Shown in pieces: positions 34,464 to 44,671 of a stretch of 64,000 nt of DNA. Under the pieces are notes generated by a model, which searched no databases, was not told where the DNA came from, and saw only the letters and a program-made list of their open reading frames with translations. The translations under genes were made by a program, and so were the position numbers. The DNA is from Ecdyonurus torrentis (Eukaryota; Arthropoda; Insecta; Ephemeroptera; Heptageniidae): assembly GCA_949318235.1 (NCBI GenBank), contig OX439133.1, forward strand, positions 2,234,089 to 2,298,088, read 5' to 3'. How positions within the stretch are numbered: position 1 is the stretch's first letter; every line of letters starts with the position of its first letter.

Positions 34464-37400
34464 GAGTCATTTTAGTTTGCTACGTATATTAAAGTTTTGT
34501 TATACTGTTAAGGTTTTCCTTATGAATTTTAGGAAGAACATCAAAATTAAATAGCTTGATAGAAACACATAGATTAGGAAAAATTAGGGAATGGTAAATA
34601 GTATGAGCTTACACATACAGGGACGCCGTGGTAGAGAAATTATTCTATCCCATGACAAAATAAAATTTTATGCGTATGTAAAGTGGCTCATATTGCTCTG
34701 TACAAAGCGAGCTTCATTAAAAAAAGGGAATTTTGGCTTGCATATTGGTTTAGACGGCGTGACAATTGCGCATAGCACAGCACTGTCATTTTCAGCACCT
34801 CATATCTCTAGCCATGGACAGCTGTTTCGTCCTTACCGGGACTCATCAGCATGGCAAGGAGAGAGAAGCCTCATGCCCTACCTCCAGCCTCCTTGAAGGC
34901 TGGAAGAGAACTGAGTGCCTGACTGACTGGGCTGCGGCAATTTATACCCGCGGCCGTGAGCCACTTTACATACGCATGAAATTTAATTTTGGCCTGGGTT
35001 AGAATATTTTCTCTACCTCGCCTCCCTGTAAGTTCATACTATCTCACATTACACAATTGTTCCTAATCTAATAATAATAATTAATAATTAACGGCTTTTT
35101 ATTGGGCGAAATCAGGCGTACAACCTCTCAATTTAACTCAACTGTTTTACAGTACAACCAGTTACAATATATAATAAGTAATACGTGTTAGACATATAAT
35201 GTTAATAAAAAATGGATTAAAAATATTATGTTGATAAGATTTCACTAAAATTAGTTCATTTATAAACAAAATATTTCAATTTATGTTTTCCTTTCACTAA
35301 ATTACTAAATCTATCTATGTGTTTCTATCAAATCTTTTATATATTATCAACTATTGCACAGACGATTTTTGGCTAGTATTTAAAATTAAATTGCTGTTAT
35401 AAAATTTTTCTAAATCAATATTTTACTGTACATATTTAAAACTAACATGGTCAATTTATGGAAAAAAAAAAAACATCATCCCAGTTAGGATTAATAATAA
35501 AGACTAGAATAGGATCACAGGATAGAATTACCTTACTTACTTAGCTGCACAGTAGAAGTTGTATGTAGAGGTGGAGCTAGGTGTCACGTGGCACACAGTT
35601 TAGTTATAATGTTTATATAAGTGTCGTACGTCATTGTAATGACATTATCAATCAAAGTAGAGATTTACTTGAGCACATCACTGAGCAGTACAAGACTACA
35701 CACTGCTCAGTGATGTGCTCAAGTAAATCTCTACTTTGATTGATAATGTCATTACAATGACGTACGACACTTATATAAACATTATAACTAAACTGTGTGC
35801 CACGTGACACCTAGCTCCACCTCTACATACAACTTCTACTGCACACCTACGTAAGCCCAGCGATGCTGCTGTTTCTAGTCTTTTAATTAAAGGAATAGAA
35901 TACATTGAACAAAAAAGATGTCTATTATCCTAACAAACCTAAATATCAACGTTGATTTGACCAGTCATTGATTTCTAATTTATATTACATTCACAAAATG
36001 TCAGATGCATGTTTATGACGTCACAGCTCGCTAGTCCATGCGCGTGGACCAGGCGAGCTGTGACGTTATAGGCATGCAGCTGACATTTTGTGAATGTAAA
36101 ATAAATTAGAAATCAATGACTCTGGTCAAATCAACGTTGATATTTAGGTTTGTTAGGATAATAGACATGTTTTTTGTTCAAAGTTTTCTGTGCCTGTGAT
36201 ATTGCTCCTAACTGGGATGATTTCTATACTAAAATTGATAAAACAGGAGGGGGGGGGGGGGGGATTTATTATCAAAATAAAATGTAATTAAAATATAAAA
36301 AGAAAAAAAGAAAAAGAAAAGAAAAGAAAGAAAAAAAAGGAAGAAAAAAATGAAGAAAAAATAACAAATTTGCTGCTTTGCATATTGATTGATTTTTTTT
36401 TTTTAATTTTTTTTTTTTTTTTTTTTTTTTTGGTAGTGTATATTTGAGTTACCTCTCTTGTAATGTGCCTGGTAGACATTCTGTGGCTGTCCATGGTTAG
36501 CCTGAGCTGTGTAGCCTGGAGGTAACCTCACGTGCACCAAGTGTAGTCCACTGGGTCCTGGTGACCAGCTGGGGGTCACTGCACCCACGCCAAGCTAGGA
36601 GAGAGGGCAAAGTTTTACGTTAGATAAACTGTTTAGTGAGAAAACTACTGCACTGAGGTCACAAATATTTAAATGTGGAATACTAGACATACTTTTACAT
36701 GTTTTAAGACAGTAAAATGTACTAATTTCACATTGTAGAAGCCTCTTGTTAGTGTGTTTGTGAGAAAACTACTGCACTGAGGTCACAAATATTTAAATGT
36801 GGAATACTAGACATACTTTTACATGTTTTAAGACAGTAAAATGTACTAATTTAACATTGTAGAAGCCTCTTGTTAGTGTGTTTGTGAGAAAACTACTGCA
36901 CTGAGGTCACAAATATTTTAATGTGGAATACTAGACATACTTTTACATGTTTTAAGACAGTAAAATGTACTAATTTAACATTGTAGAAGCCTCTTGTTAG
37001 TGTGTTTGTGAGAAAACTACTGCACTAAGGTCACAAATATTTTAATGTGGAATACTAGACATACTTTTACATGTTTTAAGACAGTAAAATGTACTAATTT
37101 AACATTGTAGAAGCCTCTTGTTAGTGTGTTTGTGAGAAAACTACTGCACTGAGGTCACAAATATTTAAATGTGGAATACTAGACATACTTTTACATGTTT
37201 TAAGACAGTAAAATGTACTAATTTAACATTGTAGAAGTCTCTTGTTAGTGTGTTTGTGAGAAAACTACTGCACTGAGGTCACAAATATTTTAATGTGGAA
37301 TACTAGACATACTTTTACATGTTTTAAGACAGTAAAATGTACTAATTTAACATTGTAGAAGCCTCTTGTTAGTGTGTTTGTGAGAAAACTACTGCACTGA

Positions 37401-40400
37401 GGTCACAAATATTTAAATGTGGAATACTAGACATACTTTTACATGTTTTAAGACAGTAAAATATATTAAATTCTTAATAATAAATTCTAGGAAGATAATG
37501 ATTAAGACATTTAAAATTCAAAATTTCCCGCCTTGGCTGTATGATTGGCTAACACTGACCTGCTGTGAGTGATGCATGGGTGCCAGCGCAGACATGGGCA
37601 GCGTAGTGAAGTACATCCTCACTCCCGAGGAGGTCACGGCGACGAGGTGCAAATGTTTGCTCTCGTGGCTCTCTATGGCTTGCAGACTGACGATAGGCTT
37701 GAAGTGACTGCCGTCCAGGGTACGTACTACGTTGAGAGCCTGCTGTACCACTGAGGACTGTGGACATTATGTAAGAGATCAGTACTGCGTCGTGAGTTAG
37801 AGTGGGTGGGAGATATTATGTGTGGAGAGTGGTGGGAGGCAGGGAGAATAGAGGGAGTCTATTCTGAATTTAAGTCATTTAGGCCACACACACACACCCT
37901 TTCATTTTATTTTATTTATTATTATTATGAGTTCTTTTCTTTCTTCTTGTGTAACACCAACACCGGAATCCTACTTGATTCAAGGTGAAGGTGAGAATAA
38001 TCCAGTACCAATTATGTCAGAAACTGCAGGAGGTATACAGAGGGGTCACAAACTAAGCACTTTGCGCACTACGATGTTAGCTGTGCCAAGAACTGCAGCT
38101 TTCTGCATGACACGTAAATGCCTGTGCTTGAGGTTTAACTTTTCTCTTGCTTTATTATTATTATTATTTTACATTTTTCGAGAAAGAAACAAACAATTTA
38201 GTACAGGGTACGTACCACGTTGAGAGTATTTGGTACATTAAAAAAAAAGTTAAAAAGAAAAAGAAAAATTTATTTTGTTTTTAAATAATCTAATTACCGG
38301 GACTACATATTATTATTTCAAAGTACATACCAAATTTACTTTGATTAGGCTATTTGCTTTAAAAATTTCAGAAACTATTACCAGTACTTACAGTTAGGCT
38401 GTATGTTTAAAAAAAAAAAAAAAAAAAAAAAAAATATATATATATGGAAAGTACCGGTAATATTACTATACAAATTATTACCGGTACTGTTTTTTGAAGT
38501 TTTTTTATTATTTATTTTTAACCAGTTTTCAGTAAAAATGTTACAATTATTGTTGCTATTTAAAAAAAAAAATGGAACAGTTGTTTCCTATGTTACCAAT
38601 ATAAATAACACCACCAAGATGGCTGACACTCACCTCAGAGAAAGTAGCTAACTGTGTGATGCTGCCCTGGGTATCCCCCAGCTGATACGCTCTCACTTAA
38701 TATTAACCCTATGTTACCAATATAAATAACACCACCAAGATGGCTGACACTCACCTCAGAGAAGGTAGCTAACTGTGTGATGCTGCCCTGGGTATCCCCC
38801 AGCTGATACGCTCTCACGCTTCCCTTCTTAGTCAAGGCGTACATCAGGTTACGAGAGTTGTCCACGCACAGCTGCACGATGGCGTCTCTCTCGGCAAAGT
38901 TGAGGAACGAAGGCACGAGGTACGACAGCATGGAGTGAGAGTGGTTCACACGTTTGCAGCTCTTGCCAAACCAGCCTTCGTTACCCTGGTACGTGATCTC
39001 ATAGAGACAGCCGTCCTCTCCTCCCTGCATGCAACGAAACAAACACAAAGTCAGTGAGACAACAAATATCAAGTTTAAACCAATTAGTTAATTCAATCAA
39101 TTATTAACGGTGAACCTCAGGCCTGGCCCCTCCCTCCCTTTTTTTTTTTTTTTTTTTTTTTTGAACAACTAATCGTAAAATATTTTAAAAAATATTTTTG
39201 GATAGATCTTATTTTTACAAAATAGAAGTTCAAGTATAATTTCTTCATAATTGCCATACATTTCTCACAATTAATTTTTAACCATTTTTATTTTGCTGCA
39301 AAATTCAAAATCAATGTTATTCAAATGGGCAAACTAACGCTTAATTTTCTCAAACCACAAATAATTTTGAAATATAAAACAAAATCGATAGAACATGGAA
39401 ATATCTATAAAGTAAAAAAAAAAAAAGTTGTCAAACCATTTTTTTTTTTTTAATTGAAAAAACAAAAACAATGCTAATTATATGCAAATTTTAATCCTAA
39501 TTATTTCGAGTCACAAATAAATTTTGAATATTCTGTTAACTGGAGCTCGTAGATAATGATATTTCGAGGGCTACGCGGCATTTCGGTACTTGTGCAATCT
39601 CCTCGGGTGCAATTTTGGCACATGTACACCACGCCTTCTAATGGCACATCTGTACAGGCAAAGCGTATTAAGATGTTTTAAAAAAGGTGAGCGCGGAGAA
39701 TGCACTTGTGCCAAAAATGCACCCGCGGAGATTGCACTAGTACCGAAATGCCGCGTAGCCCTCGATTTTTTAATACAGTACTGTACCCCAAAAGTTTTTT
39801 TTTAAAAAGTTGTCAAACCCATTTTGAGATGTTTTGCTTTTCCCAGGTCTGAGGTTAATCCTTAAAGTCACAATAACTTCATTTTTTACTTTTTTTTATT
39901 ATTATAATTTTTTTAATGCAACTTTTCAAACTTTCTTATTTAGATAAAAAAAATATAAAAAAAAAAGTGCCAAAATTAATGGTACTTAATAATTAATTTA
40001 CCCCTGGTTACTCCTAGAAGATACCAAGTACTCTCTCTCTTTCTAAGAGAATTGCTGCTTTTTTTTTTAACATTTTAAAGAGATCCTGATGGCCATATGT
40101 TATTTGTGTGATTAATGGTTTTGATTACTAGTGACTTTAAAACTCTCTCACCTGGAAGATCCTGCCGTCGCTGGTGCCCACGGTGGTTGTGATGACGATA
40201 CCCTCGGTGGACAGTTCAAATATTGGGTCAGGTAGCAGGTTGATCAGCTGACCATGAGAGCCTTGGACGTAGGTCATCCCCAGGATCACAATCTCCACTG
40301 ACGTACACAGCACCAGCAGTTGACGTACGAACGACTGGAATACTCCGTGACGTGGTCGTACCTGCAATATATCATCTTAATTAGAAATACTTAATTAACA

Positions 40401-43400
40401 TGGGGATTTAACAAATATACCAGTATAGGATTTTTTTTTTTTTAAAGGGCGAGGTTTAAACCTGACAAACCTACCCTTAATCTTAAAGCCCTGTCCAACT
40501 TACTTTTTTATCAGTTAGAATACTAGATTGATAATTACCATACTTTATCATCCATGAATTAGACACCAACACGTTGACTTTGTATTTATTTTGATGGTTA
40601 TTTCACGTATCTGACGTCACAATGTACCGCCGCCAATCACAGTCACCGCTCTGGTCACGTGATAAATTTAAGCCCCTCCCTCAAGTTTTTTACACCTATC
40701 ACGACCCCATCGCTACATTGTGACGTCAGATACGTGAAATAACCGCTAAAATGAAGGTAAATGAAAATAAATACAAAATCAACGTGTTGGTGTCTAATTC
40801 ATGGATAATAAAGTATGGTAATTATCAATCTAGTATTCTAAATGATAAAAAAGTAACTTGACAAGGGATTTAACACTAACAGAAAATAATAATAAGTTTT
40901 GAGTACAGTACGTAATTATAAAATTATCAAAACTTTAACATATAAATGTGTGACAAAACCATCGTGGTTAATCCTACTAAAACAATAGGATAGATATAGG
41001 ACGAGAGAAATTAGAGCACCGTGTTTTGAAAATTAATGCAAAGTGAAATTCTCTAATTTTGATAATTAATAGGATAGGTACATTCAAATTAATTTACTAG
41101 CATTGCTATATAGGACAGTTTTTAAGAATATGAGAAAAAAAATTAAATAACTTTTATTGACTTTAATGAAATTTGTTTTCAATCCCATCTGTAAATATAA
41201 AAAATAAAAATCCCATATTTTAGACCGGTTGCACTCATATTAAAGAGACGTCATTTTGTTGGTCAGGAATACATAGGCCAGCATAGGAAAAACATCATTT
41301 TTATATTTTTAATAGCAAAAGAAGCTTCAAACCTCAATCAAAGACTTATTTCTAGCTCCTAATAAGCTCAAAGAATGTGAGAAAAATTTGTTCAGTTGAA
41401 ATAAACTCTTATTTAAGTAAAAAATTAGTAGAAATGCTGTTTCCCCTATGCTGGACAATGTATTAGGCACCACAAACATGGCGACAAAGACTGACCAGCG
41501 CTACTCCAGTGATGGTCTCGGTCAGTCTATCGTAGTACGCAGTATCACTGCCCTGCTCATACGTCCACACGTAGAGGTCAGAGTCTATGGTCATCCAGGC
41601 ACGTCGTATGTCAGGGAACAATCCTCGCATGCTGTGGAAGTGAGAGGCTCGTACGTGCTCTGTGATCTCTCGGGGCAGGGGCACGCGGGATATCGTGGCA
41701 ACCTGGGAGCAACAGTAACATACAGTGAATTAGTTTTATTATTTAATGTAACTGGGATTATTATTACCCGTTATGCGGTGCACGGTTTCCACCATGTAAT
41801 CTGTCAGATTAAAGAATATCACGAGTGTAATGATAAATGTGTATGTTTGTTATGTGGTGGCCTATGTACTAGGTACCACCAGGCTACTTCATACCCTATG
41901 TTAATTGTGTCTCCGTTTTCAAGCATATTGCTGTTTTCGACAACCAGGGGGCTCTGGCTGACATCGCGAACACCCCACCCACCCACCCTCACACGATGCA
42001 TTCGAACACTCATCCCTCCCTTTTGTACAAAACATTTTGCCTTTTTCTTATAAATATATCTTTTTTCGTTTGCGCAATCTTTTTCAAGAGGAGGTGAAAA
42101 CTATAATGCATTACTTGACTTATAATTGTCGTAGAATCATGAATGAAACGAGAAAATAAGTTATTTTTTTCCATAACTATGTAATAAATGATAAAATTAA
42201 GGCTATCATGAATATTTAAGAAAGTTAATATTTCGATTGAATTTTATTACTCCTGCGGTTTCATGCTGTGACTACCCTTTTCGGTCCTTTTCGGGAGGGA
42301 GTGAAAAATATCAATGCATTACTTGACTTCTAATTGTCGTAGAATCACGAATGAGACGAGAAAATAAGTTACAGTATTTTTTTACAAAACTATTTAATAA
42401 ATGATAAAATTAAGGCTATCATGAATATTTGAGAAAGTTAATATTTCGATTGAATTTTTATTACTCTTGCGATTTCACGCTGTGACGACCCTAAATACCC
42501 TTCCGGTTGCCTCGTCCCCCTCCTTCCCCGTTGGAGGGAGATTGTAAATTTTTCTTTCATACTGAAAAAGACCTTTCGAGAGTAAGAAAAAGGGACAATG
42601 AGTACAACTACTGCCATCCAGTGAACAGAAACACGATGAGATAAAACGGCGACATTCTGTCCATATGGTCTAGAGTTATATATATTCTTTATTACATGGT
42701 ACCACTTACTTCAGTGTCCATCTCGGACCCTATCATTAAGTCAATATGCAAAAATGTAGACTTATAGAGTGCAATGTAAATATATATGTATAAGTAAACC
42801 ATGGTGTTTAATAAATAAATAATAATAATAATAATAACTGGGATATACAGTTGTTATAACTACATAACTGAAGCCCACATTGATTAAGTCTCAAGGGACA
42901 AAAAAATAAATAATAGGGCAATACAGTAAAACCTCATTATAATGACATTCCAGGGACCCTGGGAATCGCTACTTCGTTATAACAACCACACTGTTATCTT
43001 TATGAGAAAACACTTTGGCCACTGCTAACCCATTGTCAAACTACTGGTCAGAGCTGTACAGTGTCCGAATAATAAAAAGTACAGTCAACTGGGGTGACTT
43101 TGAACGCCCGGGGTGACTTTGAACATCCATTTATCTCTACTTTGGGCACTCATTTCAAAATTTTGAAACATGCCATTTAGATCAAAAACAAATTTGAACA
43201 ATAGTGCAATTTTTCAAATTTCTAAAATGAGGCCCCAAGACAGAGATAATTGGGTGTTCAAAGTCACCCCAGTTGACTGTAACCATTTAAACTTGATCTA
43301 TTTTTGCGCGCCACAAAATATTATGCGTAAACGAGAAATCTTCCTTCTTACTTGAATAAAAAATATGTTTTTATCATGAAGCTTGGAAGAAGAAGACAAG

Positions 43401-43501
43401 GATTGTTGAAGAAGAGAAGAGGTAGCTCCTCGCTGATCAGGTGATTGCTAGCAAGCAAGCCAAACACTCCTCATTCTGCCGTCCATGAACTTTGCTTGTC
43501 C

Positions 43502-43567
<66 letters not shown>

Positions 43568-44558
43568 CACTTTTATATTTTTTCTTACCACTCTTTTGAT
43601 ACTGTAAAACAGGCATAGCTTTGATATTGTAATGATTTAAAAGGTTAGAAGTTATATTTGTTTATTCACGTTCATTAATAAAATAAAAACAGCTAAAAAA
43701 ATCTAGTCAATGGCAGAGACAGAAAGACATTGAGTTGGGCACCACGGCTCGTGTTTGGCTTGCTGGCTTAGCTGGCCAAGCAGCTCACCTGAGCGCAAGG
43801 AATGAACTCTTCTCTCTTTGTCAATTTTCGTCTTTTTCTTCAGAGCTTCGTGATATATATATATATATTTTTATTCACTTAAGAAGCGAGATTTCTCCTT
43901 TAGGCATAATATTTTGTGGCGCGCAAAAATGTATCAAGTTTAAATGCGGTTACTTTTTATTATTTGGACTCTGTACAGTAATGTGAGATAGTAATGAGCT
44001 TTGACTGACAGTGACGTTATAGAAAATACTTTCTAACCTAGGCTGCAAAAGAAATTTACATATTAACTAATACAGTAACAGCTGTTTTGAGGCTGACTTT
44101 ACGCGATTCCGCTTGCATCTGCTTCCGTTTTGACGTACTGCGCATGCGTAGAAGTTTGGAACAGAAACGGATGTGAGCAAAATTGCTTGTTGTCGGGCTC
44201 ATAATAGGTTTCCTTGATCAGTCAATACGTTTATAAATATGTTTCTAGGGACTTAACCAGTAGCCCCCCCCCCTCCCCCCTCTCCTGCTACCAGTAGCCC
44301 CCCCCCCCTCTCCTGCTACCACCACTCACACATACATACCTGAGTGATATCCAGTCCAGGTAAGATAGAGTCCAGTCTCAGATAGTCCATGTCGTTGAGT
44401 CCACTAGCAGTCTGCAGACATTGCGGAGACACCTTGGTCACTTCTAGTAACGTAGGGAACGTTCCATCTTGTCCCAGACTTCGCTCCAGCATGGTGCCAG
44501 CGTTGGACAGACTTTCCATGTTTGACCCCAGCATGGTGCTGGACATACTGCCACTCAT
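31673..44558 (-). CDS. NUP155: Nucleoporin Nup155, 7 coding exons, 1281 aa (whole gene span)
   Basis: Scaffold of the nuclear pore inner ring (Nup155/Nup170 family), binding Nup35/Nup53, Nup93 and the pore membrane. Exons in transcript order: 44558-44340, 41702-41496, 40361-40152, 39024-38755, 37757-37560, 36594-36453, 34272-31673; 3846 nt with all phases matching. The N-terminal beta-propeller (about residues 60-500) shows family signatures RAWMTIDSDLYVW, DGCLYEITYQ, INxLPDP-like and LVHVRLPPG. The C-terminal helical solenoid shows FLGEDQACAIALILACLEGS, LCEHQFHVI and FYEGIVKIC. Length is close to the vertebrate protein (about 1390). Seven bases before the ATG is an acceptor (TTTCAG), so at least one 5' UTR exon lies further upstream. 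It is head-to-head with TRAF3IP1. Confidence 0.97.
34575..35071 (-). mobile_element. Hammerhead-containing inverted-repeat element H, copy 2 (in NUP155 intron 6)
   Basis: Inverted arms of about 110 bases (ATGCGTATGTAAAGTGGCTC and GAGCCACTTTACATACGCAT at the inner edges; AGATTAGGA and TCCTAATCT outermost) enclose a core of about 275 bases with a minus-strand hammerhead. Arms match the truncated copy at 55838-56320, not those at 16237. Confidence 0.85.
34811..34855 (-). ncRNA. Hammerhead ribozyme 2 (type I-like)
   Basis: Minus strand 5' to 3': GCCATG (stem I), CTGATGA, stem II GTCC/GGAC with a 6-base loop, GAAA, stem III CAGCTG (self-complementary), TC cleavage site, CATGGC pairing fully with GCCATG. 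All core residues are present. Stem I differs from ribozyme 1 on both strands yet still pairs, which supports function. Confidence 0.93.
35541..35866. mobile_element. Foldback element S, copy 2 (NUP155 intron 6)
   Basis: Near-perfect arms of about 150 bases (AGTAGAAGTTGTATGTAGAG and its inverse) as in 1943-2963. Here the loop is GAGCACATCACTGAGCAG, a short unique piece, and the inverse, with no 105-bp satellite. Confidence 0.93.
35887..36195. mobile_element. MITE family D, copy 2
   Basis: Left end TTAAAGGAATAGAATAC. Arms around GACGTCACAGCTCGC. The right end is diverged and lacks a clean TTAA. Confidence 0.82.
36453..36594 (-). CDS. NUP155: NUP155 exon 6
   Basis: Phase 0 in (acceptor TCCTAG|CTT), phase 1 out. 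It encodes the conserved LHLVHVRLPPGY segment of the propeller. Confidence 0.93.
36631..37465 (+). repeat. NUP155 intron 5: 124-bp satellite, about 6.7 units
   Basis: The array fills nearly all of the 965-base intron 36595-37559. Units are near identical, with single-base variants (AAATATTTTAAT / AAATATTTAAAT). Confidence 0.97.
37560..37757 (-). CDS. NUP155: NUP155 exon 5
   Basis: Phase 0 in and out. It encodes SSVVQQALNVVRTLDG and HLVAVTSSGVRMYFTT, matching the family LLAVTHAGVRLYF region. Confidence 0.95.
38205..38240. repeat. Possible decayed copy of part of NUP155 exon 5
   Basis: CAGGGTACGTACCACGTTGA + GAGTATTTGGTAC resembles exon 5 bases 37716-37751 (CAGGGTACGTACTACGTTGA + GAGCCTGCTGTAC). 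Only about 35 bases align by eye. Confidence 0.5.
38587..38707 (-). repeat. Tandem duplication of the NUP155 exon 4 donor junction (121 bp)
   Basis: CCTATGTTACCAATATAAAT through GCTGATACGCTCTCAC at 38587-38696 repeats at 38708-38817. Each copy has the last 62 or so coding bases of exon 4, the donor gtgagt and the E-type motif GCCATCTTGGTGG. The outer copy sits in the intron and differs by one base in the coding part. Confidence 0.95.
38755..39024 (-). CDS. NUP155: NUP155 exon 4
   Basis: Phase 0 in and out, 90 codons. It encodes GGEDGCLYEITYQGNEGWFG, VNHSHSMLSYLVPSFLNF and VDNSRNLMYALTKKG, all propeller signatures of the family. The intended donor is the one at 38754, the copy contiguous with the full exon. 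Confidence 0.96.
39120..39870 (-). repeat. Dispersed repeat L, copy 2, interrupted
   Basis: Inverted relative to 14545-15100. The match breaks at 39563 and resumes after 39765, where a foldback MITE is inserted. Confidence 0.65.
39564..39765. mobile_element. Foldback MITE Q inside repeat L
   Basis: Ends TCGAGGGCTACGCGGCATTT and AAATGCCGCGTAGCCCTCGA are perfect inverted repeats. Further in, GTGCAATCTCC pairs with GGAGATTGCAC. About 200 bases; the 71-codon frame across it is not a gene. Confidence 0.9.
40152..40361 (-). CDS. NUP155: NUP155 exon 3
   Basis: Phase 0 in and out. It encodes VRQLLVLCTSVEIVILG, LLPDPIFEL and GTSDGRIFQ. Confidence 0.95.
40485..40876. mobile_element. MITE family C, copy 2 (NUP155 intron 2)
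   Basis: Same arms as 17393-17779 (AATACTAGATTGATAATTAC, TATCTGACGTCACAATGTAC), with TTAA near both edges. Confidence 0.88.
41221..41492. mobile_element. MITE family E, copy 1, abutting NUP155 exon 2
   Basis: Left end TAGACCGGTTGCACTC, then CATTTTGTTGGTCAGGAATA and ...GCATAGG. Right end CCTATGCTGGACAATGTATT and CCACAAACATGGCGACAAAG. Homology with the second copy (62172-62450) reaches to within about seven bases of the exon 2 donor. Both ends carry the same motif in inverted orientation, which defines the element. Confidence 0.8.
41496..41702 (-). CDS. NUP155: NUP155 exon 2
   Basis: Phase 0 in and out. It encodes VPLPREITEHV, RRAWMTIDSDLYVWTYEQG and YYDRLTETITGVAL. Confidence 0.96.
42060..42505 (+). 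repeat. Tandem duplication of about 230 bases
   Basis: GCATTACTTGACTTATAATT ... GAAAGTTAATATTTCGATTG ... GCTGTGACTACCC is followed by a second, roughly 90% similar copy. In NUP155 intron 1. Confidence 0.85.
42695..42835 (+). repeat. Dispersed repeat ending in GTGTTTAATAAATAAATAATA, copy 2
   Basis: Partner of 28225-28350; ends in an AATAATAATA tail. Confidence 0.65.
43080..43281. mobile_element. Tc1/mariner-type MITE with TA duplication
   Basis: Ends ACAGTCAACTGGGGTGACTT and AAGTCACCCCAGTTGACTGT between TA dinucleotides, 202 bases. The motif GGGGTGACTTTGAAC is repeated inside the left end. Just upstream, CAGTAAAACCTCATTATAA at about 42926 looks like one end of another such element. Confidence 0.85.
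43287..43955. mobile_element. Inverted-repeat element with a (TC)n in its loop
   Basis: AACTTGATCTATTTTTGCGC + GCCACAAAATATTATGC on the left is inverted at 43910-43945. A second inverted pair inside includes AGCAAGCCAAACAC / GTGTTTGGCTTGCT. The (TC)n run is at 43500-43564. Confidence 0.75.
44340..44558 (-). CDS. NUP155: NUP155 exon 1 (first coding)
   Basis: ATG at 44558, phase 0 out, 73 codons. It encodes a Ser/Met-rich start, then SGLNDMDYLRLDSILPGL, which corresponds to the family DMDYPLQ...L segment. The preceding acceptor (ATATTTCAG|AGCTATC) shows the 5' UTR is spliced. Confidence 0.9.
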
Positions 44559-44671
44559 GATAGCTCTGAAATATTTAAATTATTTTTTAACACGTAAATG
44601 AGGAAGAATTTAAACTTTAACGGTCAAAATTTAAGTTTGTGTAATTTTGACCGGTATCTTTGTGTACACAT

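Noticed and set aside
38635..38700. Alternative NUP155 exon
   Set aside because: It is the outer copy of a junction duplication and lacks the rest of the exon and a convincing acceptor.
41448..42053. 201-codon plus-strand frame
   Set aside because: Shadow of NUP155 exon 2 on the opposite strand plus intron sequence.
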